A stretch of DNA of 64,000 nucleotides from an uncultured Collinsella sp. (lineage in GTDB: Bacteria > Actinomycetota > Coriobacteriia > Coriobacteriales > Coriobacteriaceae). Below the pieces are notes generated by a model. The model made no database searches and was not told where the DNA came from. It saw nothing but the letters and a program-made list of their open reading frames with translations. Where the stretch lies: NCBI GenBank assembly GCA_900758475.1, contig CAAERQ010000013.1, positions 1-64,000 of the forward strand, read 5' to 3'. A program made the translations under genes and the position numbers. Shown in pieces: positions 18,696 to 27,478 of the stretch; positions within the stretch are counted from its first letter, which is position 1, and each line of letters begins with the position of its first letter.

Positions 18696-20009
18696 TTATT
18701 TTTGGCGAGGCAGGACCAGGTTGAGGACAACGGCGACAAGTGCGGCGACGGCAATAGAGGATCCACCAAAGACGGTGCCGACCCATGCGGGGAATCCAGC
18801 GCCAGCAAGTGCGCCGGCCGTGCGCTCAATGCCCGTGCCAAAGGCGATAGACAGACCCATGAGCGTGGTATCGCGCTGAGACAGGCCGTGGCGGGCAAAC
18901 ATGACCACACCGTTCATGCCGATGGTCGCGAACACGCCGATCGTGGCGCCGCCGATTACTGGCTGCGGAATGGACGTGAGCACTGTCGCGCACTTGGGCA
19001 GCAGTCCAGCGATGAGTAAGATGGCGGCGGCGAGCGTAAAGACCATACGGTTGACGACCTTGTTCTCGGCGATAATGCCCACATTCTGACCAAAGGTTGC
19101 TGTGGGGACGCCGCCCAAAAAGCCCGACAGCATACCGACCAGGCCGTTGGCGATCAGGCCACCCGAGATCTGGCTATCGGTCGCAGGGGTATCGAGCGCA
19201 GCGGATGACACGGCGGCAAACTCGCCCATGACCTGCACGGCGTTGACAATGGCGACGACGCCCACGACGGCGCACGCAGCCGGGTCGAACACCAGGCGAT
19301 GGGCGCCCAGGGCCGGCGGGGCGAACCAGCTGGCAGTCGCGATGGCCGAGAAATCGACCATGCCCAACACCGCAGCCAAAACAAAGCCCGCGCAGATACC
19401 GGCCAGGATGCTGCCCAGCCTAAGCGCGCCCTTACCATAGTTGCCGGCCATAAAGGTAACGACGAACGTCACAAGTGCAATGGCCCAGTTGGTGACACTG
19501 CCAAAATCGGCCGCGCCCTCCCCGCCCGCCATGGAGGCAACTGCCACTGGGCATAGCGACAGACCAATGACAAAGATGACGGTGCCGAGCACCGGGGCCG
19601 GGAACAGAAAACTCACGCGCCTAAACAGCAGGCCGAAGAGCGCGACGAGCGCACCGCCGATTACCTGGGCGCCTAGCACGGCCTCAAAGCCAAGCTCGAG
19701 ACCGACCGCCTTGAGCGCCGGCACGAAGGTGAAGCTCGCGCCCATCACGATGGGCAGGCCCGAACCGACCACACCCTTTATGGGGAACTGTTGAAGGAAA
19801 ATGTCGAGCGCCGAGAGGACGAGCGACGCCTGGATGACAGCGGCTTCCTCTTGAGGGGTAAAGCCACAGACCGACGCGATGATGATGGCGGGCGTGACGA
19901 TGCCCGCAAACGCCGCCAGCACATGTTGCAATGCATGGGGCAATACCTGCACAAACGATACTTTTCCCGTACGCTCGAACAGGGCGTCCCCTGCTGCCGA
20001 CTCTGCCAT
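18696..20009 (-). CDS. NCS2 family purine (xanthine/urate-type) permease, copy 1
   Basis: 437-residue membrane transporter of the nucleobase-cation symporter 2 family with about 12-14 helices. Family motifs include GLPIVMGASFTFVPAL, GGVPTATFGQNVGI and QPVIGGATIGVFATIGMNGV. It resembles xanthine/urate carriers (PbuX, UacT) more than uracil carriers, though substrate cannot be fixed from sequence. The start at 20009 has GGGAGG 5 bases upstream; an in-frame ATG 63 bases earlier overlaps a likely promoter. It follows xdhC and yqeB on the same strand, linking transport to the molybdenum hydroxylase system. Confidence 0.85.
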   Translation of the reverse strand: MAESAAGDALFERTGKVSFVQVLPHALQHVLAAFAGIVTPAIIIASVCGFTPQEEAAVIQASLVLSALDIFLQQFPIKGVVGSGLPIVMGASFTFVPALKAVGLELGFEAVLGAQVIGGALVALFGLLFRRVSFLFPAPVLGTVIFVIGLSLCPVAVASMAGGEGAADFGSVTNWAIALVTFVVTFMAGNYGKGALRLGSILAGICAGFVLAAVLGMVDFSAIATASWFAPPALGAHRLVFDPAACAVVGVVAIVNAVQVMGEFAAVSSAALDTPATDSQISGGLIANGLVGMLSGFLGGVPTATFGQNVGIIAENKVVNRMVFTLAAAILLIAGLLPKCATVLTSIPQPVIGGATIGVFATIGMNGVVMFARHGLSQRDTTLMGLSIAFGTGIERTAGALAGAGFPAWVGTVFGGSSIAVAALVAVVLNLVLPRQK

Positions 20010-20042
20010 TAGCGCCTCCCATACTCTAGGCAGCGGCCCTAT

Positions 20043-20066
20043 GCCGCCCAACGGGCGGACATTATA
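20043..20066 (-). promoter_or_regulatory. Promoter -10 and 5' hairpin before permease 1
   Basis: A perfect TATAAT lies at 20061-20066 on the minus strand, with no good -35. Just downstream CCGCCC and GGGCGG can form a hairpin at the predicted 5' end, about 35 bases before the ribosome site. The permease can thus be expressed apart from xdhC. Confidence 0.45.
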
Positions 20067-20136
20067 GGGCATATGGCACAGGTAGCATTTTGACCCGCAT
20101 GCGGCAGAGGGCCGGGGCAGCTCATTTGGGATGCGA

Positions 20137-21180
20137 CTAGCGCTTGCGGGGGACGAGTTTGGTGCGGCGCAGGTGGATCATCTCGGCGGCGATGGAGATG
20201 GCGATCTCTTCGGGATCTTCGGCCTGAATGGCAACGCCGATCGGCAGGTGCAGCTCGTCGATTTGCTCCTGCGTAAAGCCCTCCTGCTCCAGGCGGGCGC
20301 GCACAAAGGCCGTCTTGCGACGCGATCCCAGGCAGCCTAGGTAGGCAGGCTTGGCGCGCATGGCCTGAATCACCACGTCGATATCGGACTTGTGACCCGC
20401 CGTGGCGACGACCACCAGGTCACGCGGGCCGATGGGACACTGCTTGATCAGGTTCTTGTAGTCGACCAGACGACGGTCGTAGACACCGGGCACCCATTCG
20501 GGGGTCAGCGTGCCGGGACGGTCGTCGCAAACCACGACGGCAAAGCCCGCCGCCGTGAGCACCCGCGCCGTCGCAGCGCCCACGTGGCCGCAGCCAAAGA
20601 TATAGGTCAGGCCCTCGGGGCAGAGCGTCTCGATGTGCGCCGCGGGAATCTCGGAGGCCGCGTTGGTGTAGGTGACCCTACTCCCCTCCTCCACCAGCGA
20701 AAGCCCGGGGCAGCCCGCAATGGTGCGGCGCGATTCCTCGCCATGGTACTCGGCTACATCGCCCTCGAGCGCGCTCGCGATAAACGGCTCAAAGTCGATG
20801 ACGAAGTCACCGATGCGCCGATAGGCCAAGACGTCGGCAATTTCTTGGAACAACGATGCCTGAGTCGCATCCAGATGCAGGTAGCACAGGCAGATGGCTC
20901 CGCCGCAGATCATGCCGGTATCGGAGTTCTCGCCGCCCATGGTGTAGCGGACCAGACGCGACTGTCCCGCGCTCAGCAGCTCGCGCGCCTCGTCCAGCGC
21001 AAAGAGCTCAATCTTGCCGCCGCCGATGGTGCCCACTTGGCTGCCATCGGCAAAGACGGCCATCCAGGCGCCCACGCCGCGCGGCGACGACCCCGCCGTA
21101 CCGGCCACTACCACCAGCTCGCACGTCTCGCCAGCACGCAGAGCGCCAAGCGCAGCATTCACCACATCGAGCTTTTCCAT
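20137..21180 (-). CDS. xdhC: XdhC/CoxI family molybdenum hydroxylase maturation protein
   Basis: 347 residues. XdhC proteins bind molybdenum cofactor and help insert its sulfurated form into xanthine dehydrogenase. The N-terminal XdhC/CoxI domain has AGSSPRGVGAWMAV and GTIGGGKIE; the C-terminal Rossmann-like domain has IFGCGHVGAATARVL and CLGSRRKTA. The CGGAICLCYL segment supplies cysteines. It starts 9 bases after yqeB, so the two are co-transcribed, and it is followed by a purine permease. The client is probably the xanthine dehydrogenase at 35908-38685. Confidence 0.88.
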   Translation of the reverse strand: MEKLDVVNAALGALRAGETCELVVVAGTAGSSPRGVGAWMAVFADGSQVGTIGGGKIELFALDEARELLSAGQSRLVRYTMGGENSDTGMICGGAICLCYLHLDATQASLFQEIADVLAYRRIGDFVIDFEPFIASALEGDVAEYHGEESRRTIAGCPGLSLVEEGSRVTYTNAASEIPAAHIETLCPEGLTYIFGCGHVGAATARVLTAAGFAVVVCDDRPGTLTPEWVPGVYDRRLVDYKNLIKQCPIGPRDLVVVATAGHKSDIDVVIQAMRAKPAYLGCLGSRRKTAFVRARLEQEGFTQEQIDELHLPIGVAIQAEDPEEIAISIAAEMIHLRRTKLVPRKR

Positions 21181-21189
21181 TGCCGCCTT

Positions 21190-21984
21190 CTATCCTCTAA
21201 AGACATCGGTGAGCATAGCGAGTGCCTCGAGCACGCCGCCGCCGACCGACGTCGCTTTGTCCGAAATGTAGTTGATATAGCTGGCATCGCCGCGCGGATC
21301 GACATCGGCGCATTTAAAGCCCTCAGTCACCTGCACGCCGTTCGCCAAAAGCCCGCGCAGACAACCATCAATCTGCGTGCGCATAGGCGTATCGCCCGCG
21401 TAGCCAATCACGTCTCCGGCGCTCACGATGTCGCCGATTGCGCGGTCGGACCGAAACACGCCGGCGGCGGGGCTGTGGATAACGCGCTCCTTGCCATAGC
21501 CGGCGATAATGCCCGGCACGCCCGTGTTGGGCTGGGGCGAACCTTGGGTAATGACACGGCCGAGAAAATGCCCGCGCATGGTCTCGACCACGGCGTCGCA
21601 ATCGACCGGCGCGGTAAAGCCCGGCCCCACGGCGATGACGGCAGGCGCCATGTCGCGCGTGGTGCCCAGGTTGCGCTTGGCCAAAATCGCGTCGACCACA
21701 GCTGCGGGCTTAAGCTCATCGAGCATCTTGGCCTGGGGGTCCACCACAACGGCGACGTCTCCAGCCTCGGTAATCGCAAGCGCCTCAGCCGGCGTCTGTG
21801 CCAAGCGAGCGCGAATGCCTTCGACCTCGACCTCGCCCAGGCGAATGGCCTCGCAAAAACTGATTGTGCGGCGGATGCACGTGGGAACCGCAATATCGGC
21901 CATAACGACCGACACGCCGGCGCGCACCAAGCGAGCGGCGACGCCCGTGGCGATATCGCCGGCACCGCGAACATAAACGAGCAT
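21190..21984 (-). CDS. yqeB: Selenium-dependent molybdenum hydroxylase system protein YqeB
   Basis: 264 residues matching the YqeB (EF2563-type) family found with selenium-dependent molybdenum hydroxylases. The N terminus is Rossmann-like (VYVRGAGDIATGVAARLVRAG), followed by PAVIAVGPGFTAP and the SPAAGVFRSDRAIGDIVSAG segment. The biochemical step is not established; the family tracks selD in genomes that use labile selenium in xanthine dehydrogenase or purine hydroxylase. It is divergent from yqeC across a 102-base region and precedes xdhC by 9 bases. Confidence 0.85.
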   Translation of the reverse strand: MLVYVRGAGDIATGVAARLVRAGVSVVMADIAVPTCIRRTISFCEAIRLGEVEVEGIRARLAQTPAEALAITEAGDVAVVVDPQAKMLDELKPAAVVDAILAKRNLGTTRDMAPAVIAVGPGFTAPVDCDAVVETMRGHFLGRVITQGSPQPNTGVPGIIAGYGKERVIHSPAAGVFRSDRAIGDIVSAGDVIGYAGDTPMRTQIDGCLRGLLANGVQVTEGFKCADVDPRGDASYINYISDKATSVGGGVLEALAMLTDVFRG

Positions 21985-22017
21985 TCCCGGGGCACCTCCC
22001 TGTGCTACGGTTTGAGC

Positions 22018-22063
22018 AGAGCAAAAGCGGTTCGACCGCTACTCTGATGATTATTTATTATCA
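22018..22063. promoter_or_regulatory. Divergent yqeB/yqeC control region
   Basis: The 102-base gap contains a perfect AGCGGT-TCG-ACCGCT palindrome (22026-22040), extended by CAGAG/CTCTG, and next to it the AT-rich imperfect palindrome TGATGATTATTTATTATCA (22045-22063). A TATTAT element at 22068-22073 is a possible -10 for yqeC. These are plausible operator sites for the two divergent genes. Confidence 0.4.
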
Positions 22064-22086
22064 CAGTATTATACGGCGGTGAACAG

Positions 22087-22821
22087 ATGGAAACGACGAG
22101 CGGAAACCTTGCCTCCGCGCTCAAGATCGAGCCGGGCATTACCGCAATTATCGGCAGTGGCGGCAAGTCGACCTTGCTGAAGACGCTGGGCCTTGAGCTT
22201 ATGCGCGCTGGCGGCCGCGTGCTCCTCTGCACCACCACGCACATGTTTCCCGTCGCCGGCGTGCCATGGGACGGGTCGAGCCGTCACCTGGACGCCGCAC
22301 CTTGGAAGCCGGGGGCCTTGCATGTTCCCGGCTGCACCTGCGAGGCCTGCGCGGGCATGAGCCGCGGAAGTATCTGCCAGGCGGGTGTTTTGGACCCGGA
22401 GACAGGTAAGCTCTCCGCCCCCGCCGAGGCGCTCGACGAGCTGGCGCAGCGCTTTGACTATGTGTTGGCCGAGGCAGATGGCAGCAAGCGACTCCCGCTC
22501 AAGGCGCATGCCGCCTGGGAGCCGGTAATTCCCTCTGGCACCGCCAACATCGTCTGGATCGTCGGCGCCTCGGGGCTGGGCGAGCCCGTCGCCGAGGTTG
22601 CCCACCGCCCCGAGCTCTTCTGCGAGCGCTGCGGCTGCGAGTCCACCGACACTGCCACCCCAGAGCGCGTCGCCCAGGTGCTCAATGCCGAGCTGCGGAT
22701 GCTGAACCTCAGCAATGCCCGCATCATGCTCAACCAAGTCGACACGCTTGCCGACCCAACGATGGCAGATCGCTTCGAGACAGCCCTCGGCCGCCCCGTC
22801 GTCGCCACCAGCCTCAAATAG
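22087..22821 (+). CDS. yqeC: Selenium-dependent hydroxylase accessory protein YqeC
   Basis: 244 residues with a P-loop GSGGKST at about 23-29, a TTTHMF switch-like motif and LAEADGSKRLPLKAHA, all typical of the YqeC putative nucleotide-binding accessory family. Together with YqeB and SelD it defines the selenium-dependent molybdenum hydroxylase trait; the reaction is unknown. A CTCEAC cysteine pair and CERCGC are also visible. It is transcribed away from yqeB, and the palindrome at 22847-22913 lies just downstream. Confidence 0.85.
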   Translation: METTSGNLASALKIEPGITAIIGSGGKSTLLKTLGLELMRAGGRVLLCTTTHMFPVAGVPWDGSSRHLDAAPWKPGALHVPGCTCEACAGMSRGSICQAGVLDPETGKLSAPAEALDELAQRFDYVLAEADGSKRLPLKAHAAWEPVIPSGTANIVWIVGASGLGEPVAEVAHRPELFCERCGCESTDTATPERVAQVLNAELRMLNLSNARIMLNQVDTLADPTMADRFETALGRPVVATSLK

Positions 22822-22846
22822 CCGGCGCTGCCCCAGCAGACCTATA

Positions 22847-22913
22847 AGTTGCGGTGAAATAGTTCCTAAAACGGCCTATTTGGCGGCTAAACAGGAACTA
22901 TTCCACCGCAACT
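22847..22913. repeat. Long palindromic element, copy 2
   Basis: Arms at 22847-22867 and 22893-22913 pair over 21 bases with one mismatch around a 25-base loop. The outer stem AGTTGCGGTGAAATAG is identical to the element at 18617-18683, whereas the inner stem and loop differ. It lies between the converging ends of yqeC and the hydantoinase gene and may act as a two-way terminator. Confidence 0.85.
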
Positions 22914-22940
22914 GCGGAGGGAAATCCGGTGATCTTCCTG

Positions 22941-24308
22941 CTAGCGGGGGACGTAGTGGCCGGGTTGGGCTCCGGTGGGCTCGCCGTCGCGCGCAGCCAG
23001 CACGCCGTTCACAAACACAGCCTTGGCGCGGCCATGTGCCTCAAAGCCCTCGAGCGGCGTGTAGTCCACGGCCTGATGCTGCGTCGCCGCGCGAATGGTC
23101 CAGCGTGCCTGGGGATCCCACACGCACACGTCGGCATCGGCGCCCTCGGCAAGACAGCCCTTGCGCGGATACATGCCAAAGACGCGCGCCGGGTTCTCGC
23201 TCATCAAGCGGCATAGATCCTCGGGGCCCAGCTGTCCCTCAAAGCTCGTAGCGATCGCGACGGGACGATGCTCCACACCGGGCCCGCCGTTGGGAATCGC
23301 ACGGAAATCGTCGCGCCCACGGTCCTTTTGCCCGTGCAGGTTAAAGCTGCAGTGGTCGGTCGCAATCGTATCGATCTCGCCGGCTACAAGCGCCTCGCGC
23401 AGCGCGACACGGTCACCGGCATGGCGCAGCGGCGGGCTCATCACATACTTGGCGCCCGCAAAGCCGTCCTCGCCCTGCTCCAAGTAGCAAGTATCGTCGA
23501 GCATCAGGTATTGAGGGCAGGTCTCGACATAGATATTCTTCTGCCCGCGCGCCTTGGCGGCACGAATAGCCTCGAGCCCCAGCTTGGTCGAAAGGTGCAC
23601 CACGTTGACCGGTGCGTCGCCGGCCAGGTGCGCCAGATATAGCAGACGGCTCACCGCCTCGGCCTCGCACACATCCGGACGGCTGAGCGCATGGCCCTCG
23701 GGCCCGTGTATACCCTGCTCGTACACGCGCTTCTGCAGCTCATTCACCAGCGTACCGTTCTCGCAATGCACGCACAGGATACCGCCCAGGCGCTTGAGCT
23801 CCTCGAGCACCTCGAGCGTCTCGGCATCGTCCAAGCGCAGGTGGTCATAGGCAAAGTAAGTCTTGAACGACGATACGCCCGCCTCGCGCATGGCTGAAAG
23901 GTCGGCGCGGTTGCGCTCGTTCCACTCGGCGAGTGCCATATGAAAGGCGTAGTTGGCCGTGCAGGTTCCGTCGGCGCGGCGATGCCACTCGGCCAAGGCA
24001 TCGGGCATAGTCACGCCGCGATCGGCCGTCGCGTAGTCCACGATGGTCGTCGTGCCGCCGCAGGCAGCCGCACGCGTGCCGGTCTCAAAGCTATCGGCTG
24101 TCCAATCCATGCCAGTCCAGCACTGCATGTGCGTGTGGCCGTCGATAAAGCCGGGAAACACCCAGCAGCCCGCGGCATCCTCGACGGTATCGCCCTCGGC
24201 TGGCTCAATCGCCCCGGCGATCCGCACGATCTTATCGCCATCCATGGCAAGATCAGCGCGGCGAAGCCCCTGGGGCGTCACGAGCGCGCCGTTTTTGATG
24301 ATGATCAT
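22941..24308 (-). CDS. hyuA: Dihydropyrimidinase/hydantoinase-like amidohydrolase
   Basis: 455-residue cyclic amidohydrolase. The metal site is complete: H58 and H60 in GHTHM, a lysine suited to carbamylation (about K149 in SSFKTYFAY), H181 in VHCENG, a further His in NVVHLST and Asp in IATDHCSF. It would hydrolyse a cyclic amide such as a hydantoin or dihydropyrimidine; in purine-degradation clusters a hydantoinase of this kind opens a ring intermediate. It starts 9 bases after the MocA-like gene, so the two form an operon, with a TAAGGAG ribosome site. True substrate unknown. Confidence 0.87.
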   Translation of the reverse strand: MIIIKNGALVTPQGLRRADLAMDGDKIVRIAGAIEPAEGDTVEDAAGCWVFPGFIDGHTHMQCWTGMDWTADSFETGTRAAACGGTTTIVDYATADRGVTMPDALAEWHRRADGTCTANYAFHMALAEWNERNRADLSAMREAGVSSFKTYFAYDHLRLDDAETLEVLEELKRLGGILCVHCENGTLVNELQKRVYEQGIHGPEGHALSRPDVCEAEAVSRLLYLAHLAGDAPVNVVHLSTKLGLEAIRAAKARGQKNIYVETCPQYLMLDDTCYLEQGEDGFAGAKYVMSPPLRHAGDRVALREALVAGEIDTIATDHCSFNLHGQKDRGRDDFRAIPNGGPGVEHRPVAIATSFEGQLGPEDLCRLMSENPARVFGMYPRKGCLAEGADADVCVWDPQARWTIRAATQHQAVDYTPLEGFEAHGRAKAVFVNGVLAARDGEPTGAQPGHYVPR

Positions 24309-24317
24309 AATTGCTCC

Positions 24318-24932
24318 TTATTGATTGATGCTGTTGGCCACGCGATCAAAATACGAGCAGGCGGCGATATGCTCCGTTATGCGTCGCTGTCCCTTGGCGG
24401 TATCGACGTCCCACAGCTCGTAGGCACGCGCATCGACCAGCGCCACGTCGGTACGGTCCATAAGGATCGAGCCGCCGCCGTCCTTGCCCTCAAGACACAT
24501 AAGTGCATCGAACAGTTCTGCCGGAAAGAGCACCGGGCTCGAAGGCTCACCGTTGCACGCAAGACGCACCGGATGCTTGCGGCCACGCTCGTCAAATGCA
24601 CGAACCATGGCATCAAAAGAATCCGAACTCACGAGCGGCTGGTCGCCCGGCAAAAAGAGGCAACCTTTCCAGTTGCGTTCGACTCCCCACGAAAGGCCCG
24701 CACGGACGCTTTCGCTGCGCAGCTCGCCATCGTGCAGCACGCACGGGCAATGCTTGTCCTCGCAAATCCGGGCGACCTCGGGCCAACGCGTCGAAACCAC
24801 GACGTCAAAGCCCCGGGGAACCGAATCGATGGTCCGGGCAATCAGCGGCTCGCCATAGATATCGGCGAGCATCTTGTTAGAGCCAAACCGCTTGCCCTCG
24901 CCCGAAGCCATAATGACGCAACCGAGTTTCAT
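24318..24932 (-). CDS. mocA: MocA-like molybdopterin nucleotidyltransferase
   Basis: 204 residues of the NTP-transferase fold: MASGEGKRFGSNKML replaces the usual LAAGxSxRMGxxK motif, with FLPGDQPLVSSDSF as the second signature. MocA/CoxI-linked enzymes add CMP to the molybdenum cofactor used by xanthine dehydrogenases. The start at 24932 has GGGGAGG about 9 bases upstream; the frame extends further but without support. It is first gene of a two-gene operon with the hydantoinase and follows the terminator of the arcC operon. The specific nucleotide is inferred. Confidence 0.75.
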   Translation of the reverse strand: MKLGCVIMASGEGKRFGSNKMLADIYGEPLIARTIDSVPRGFDVVVSTRWPEVARICEDKHCPCVLHDGELRSESVRAGLSWGVERNWKGCLFLPGDQPLVSSDSFDAMVRAFDERGRKHPVRLACNGEPSSPVLFPAELFDALMCLEGKDGGGSILMDRTDVALVDARAYELWDVDTAKGQRRITEHIAACSYFDRVANSINQ

Positions 24933-24969
24933 CTCCGCAAACCTCCCCTGGCTGCCTTGGACACCATAG

Positions 24970-24990
24970 TTGCTATACCCACCATAGCAA
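24970..24990. promoter_or_regulatory. Operator-like inverted repeat upstream of mocA-hyuA
   Basis: TTGCTAT and ATAGCAA flank a 7-base spacer, 38 bases before the mocA start. On the minus strand TTGCTA and TATGGT, 16 bases apart, could be the promoter, so the repeat would overlap it. Confidence 0.4.
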
Positions 24991-25052
24991 GCTCGCACTC
25001 CGTCGGAACAGGCACGCACTCGTTTTCCAGCGAACGCCCCCTGGCTCCCCAT

Positions 25053-25092
25053 AGCACAAAGGAGGGCACCCCGCGACGCAGGGCACCCTCCT
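25053..25092 (-). terminator. Terminator of the ygeX-ygeY-ygeW-arcC operon
   Basis: On the minus strand a 12-bp stem including two wobble pairs (AGGAGGGUGCCC with GGGUGCCCUCCU) around a 9-base loop, followed by UUGUG. It is 18 bases after the arcC stop codon. Confidence 0.75.
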
Positions 25093-25109
25093 CAATGGTG
25101 CAGATATGC

Positions 25110-26060
25110 CTACTCAGCGTCGCCGGTAAACGTGGTACCGGTCTTGCCGGCAAGGCCATCGCGCGCCTTCTCGAGCAGCGTGATGAGCGCCGTGCGGCCC
25201 GGCTTGCTCTCGGCAAACGTCGAGGCAGCCTGGACCTTGGGCAGCATGGAGCCGCGACCAAACTCGTTGGCCTCGGACAGACGCTTTACGTCAGCCGCGG
25301 TCAGCGTGTCGAGCCACTGCTCGTGGTCGGTGCCAAAGCCAATGGCAACCTTCTCCACGGCCGTCAGGATAACCAGGGCATCGGCATCGAGCTGTTCGGC
25401 GAGCTTCTCGGCCGCAAAGTCCTTATCGATGACGGCGGCAGCGCCCTTGAGGTGGTTGCCCTGGGACTTGGTGACGGGAATGCCGCCACCGCCGCAGGAG
25501 ATCACCACATGGTTGGACTCGACGAGCGACTTAATGGTGTCGAGCTCGACGATGTTCACGGGCTTGGGCGAGGCAACCACGCGACGGAAGCCCTGCTTCT
25601 CGTCGTGGATGAACTGATAGCCGCGATCGGCCTCCAGCTCCTTGGCCTCGGCCTCGCTCATCCACGGACCGATCGGCTTGACCGGGTCGGCAAAGGCCGG
25701 GTCGTCCGCCGCAACCTCGACCTGGGTGAGCACGGTCGCGACACCCTTGTCGATATTGCGGTCGAGCATTTCCTCGCGCAGCGCATTTTGCAGGTCATAG
25801 CCAATGTAGCCCTGGCTCATGGCGCCGCAAACGGACAAGGGGCAGGGAACGTACTTCTGAGGATTAGAGCGCGTGAGCTCAGCCATCGCGTTGGCGATCA
25901 TACCCACCTGGGGACCGTTGCCGTGCACGACGACGACCTCGTTGCCCTCCTCGATCAGGTCGACGATAGCCTTGGAAGTCGTCTTGACGGCCTCCATCTG
26001 CTCGGGAAGGTTGGCACCGAGGGCGTTTCCGCCCAAGGCGACAACGATACGCTTAGCCAT
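25110..26060 (-). CDS. arcC: Carbamate kinase
   Basis: 316 residues of the amino-acid kinase fold: VALGGNALG near the N terminus, VVHGNGPQVGMIANAM, and ISCGGGGIPV. The enzyme makes ATP from carbamoyl phosphate and ADP, releasing CO2 and ammonia. It is last in the ygeX-ygeY-ygeW-arcC unit. The pairing with a YgeW-type carbamoyltransferase, rather than arginine deiminase genes, points to ATP recovery from purine breakdown. In E. coli the equivalent gene in this cluster is yqeA. Confidence 0.93.
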   Translation of the reverse strand: MAKRIVVALGGNALGANLPEQMEAVKTTSKAIVDLIEEGNEVVVVHGNGPQVGMIANAMAELTRSNPQKYVPCPLSVCGAMSQGYIGYDLQNALREEMLDRNIDKGVATVLTQVEVAADDPAFADPVKPIGPWMSEAEAKELEADRGYQFIHDEKQGFRRVVASPKPVNIVELDTIKSLVESNHVVISCGGGGIPVTKSQGNHLKGAAAVIDKDFAAEKLAEQLDADALVILTAVEKVAIGFGTDHEQWLDTLTAADVKRLSEANEFGRGSMLPKVQAASTFAESKPGRTALITLLEKARDGLAGKTGTTFTGDAE

Positions 26061-26074
26061 TTCTCAGCCCAGCT

Positions 26075-27277
26075 TTAGGCCTGGAACCAACGGGCGGTGT
26101 TGCGCTCGTCGAGGGCCTTGAGGGTAGCGGCGGGATCGGCAACCTTCTGCAGGAACATCATGGCTGCGATGGCGTACGGCTTGTAGCTGGCCTCCTTGTA
26201 CATGCCCACGCGGTGCATGTCGAAGACGTCGGCGTTGACCTCGCCGTGCTCGCAAGAGACACCGGAGATGTCGGCGGGCAGCGGGTGCATAAAGATAGTG
26301 TCCTGGCCGTTGGCGGTCTTCTCCATGAGCTCGGTCGTGGAGCACCAATCCTGATGGGTGGCGTTCTGGGCGAGCAGCTCCTTCTCGAGCGCTGCGATGC
26401 CGGCGTCGTCGCCCTCGGCGTACAGGTTGGTACGCTTCTCCATGGCGGCAAACGGAGCCCAGCTCTTGGGGATCACGATGTCGGCGCCCTCGAAGGCCTC
26501 GGCCATGGTGTTGACCTGCTTAAAGGTGGTGCCGGACTCGGCGGCATAGCCCTTGGCGCGCTCGACGACCTCGGGCATGAGGTCGTAGCCCTCGGGGTGA
26601 GCCAGGGTGACGTCCATGCCAAAGCGGGGCAGCAGGCTGATCAGCGACTGCGGGCAGGACAGCGGCTTGCCGTAAGAGGGCGAATAGGCCCAGGTGACGG
26701 CAACCTTCTTGCCCTTGAGGTTCTCGAGGCCGCCAAACTCGTTGATGAGGTAGAGCATGTCGGCAGAGGACTGCGTGGGGTGGTCGGAATCGGACTGCAG
26801 GGAGATGAGCGTGGGACGGTGATCCAGAACGCCGTCCTCGTAAGCCTGCTGCACGGACTCGGAGACCTCGGCCATGTAGGCGTCGCCCTTGCCGATGTAC
26901 ATGTCGTCGCGGATGCCGATGACGTCGGCCATGAAGGAGATCATGGTAGCGGTCTCGCGGACGGTCTCGCCGTGAGCGATCTGGGACTTCTTCTCGTCCA
27001 GGTCCTGCAGCTCAAGGCCGAGCAGGTTGGCGGCCTTAGAGAAGGAGAAGCGCGTACGGGTGGAGTTGTCGCGGAACAGCGAGACGGCCAGGCCCGAATC
27101 GAAGATCTTGGACGAAACGTTGTTCTCGCGCAGCTCGCGCAGAGCGTCGGCGACGATGTAGAGCGCCTTGAGCTCATCGGTGGTCTTGTCCCAAGTGTGC
27201 AGGAAGTCGCTGCCGTACATACCCTTAAAATCGAGGCCGTTCAGCTGCTCGACGAGCTCGGTAAACTTGGCGTCCAT
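26075..27277 (-). CDS. ygeW: YgeW-type knotted carbamoyltransferase
   Basis: 400 residues. Contains the carbamoyl-phosphate motif STRTR (72-76, in FRDNSTRTRFSF), a long SDSDHPTQSSADML segment and HPLPADI near residue 325. YgeW belongs to the aspartate/ornithine carbamoyltransferase superfamily, but its natural amino acceptor is not firmly established. In this setting it probably runs in the phosphorolytic direction to feed carbamate kinase. The start at 27277 has AAAGGAC 6 bases upstream; the frame is open for 62 more codons without support. It is 200 bases after ygeY, a gap containing a strong GC hairpin. Confidence 0.9.
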   Translation of the reverse strand: MDAKFTELVEQLNGLDFKGMYGSDFLHTWDKTTDELKALYIVADALRELRENNVSSKIFDSGLAVSLFRDNSTRTRFSFSKAANLLGLELQDLDEKKSQIAHGETVRETATMISFMADVIGIRDDMYIGKGDAYMAEVSESVQQAYEDGVLDHRPTLISLQSDSDHPTQSSADMLYLINEFGGLENLKGKKVAVTWAYSPSYGKPLSCPQSLISLLPRFGMDVTLAHPEGYDLMPEVVERAKGYAAESGTTFKQVNTMAEAFEGADIVIPKSWAPFAAMEKRTNLYAEGDDAGIAALEKELLAQNATHQDWCSTTELMEKTANGQDTIFMHPLPADISGVSCEHGEVNADVFDMHRVGMYKEASYKPYAIAAMMFLQKVADPAATLKALDERNTARWFQA

Positions 27278-27431
27278 GTAAATGTCCTTTCTAAAGGTGA
27301 AACGATCGCAATGAGTAGATGCGCTCCGGCATGCGCGTGTGGCTAGAACATGCAGAGCGCTATGACGAGGACCCGCCACCGTCGAGGAAGCATGGGAGAT
27401 AACGACCGCGGGCCCCAAGTCAACAGGAGGC

Positions 27432-27456
27432 GCCGGGGGCATAAACTGCCCCCGGC
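27432..27456 (-). repeat. Strong intercistronic hairpin between ygeY and ygeW
   Basis: GCCGGGGGCA (27432-27441) and TGCCCCCGGC (27447-27456) pair perfectly around a 5-base loop, 23 bases after the ygeY stop codon. No T tract follows. It may slow decay of the upstream mRNA or limit expression of ygeW-arcC. Confidence 0.65.
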
Positions 27457-27478
27457 TCAACAAGATCGAGGAATGGGA

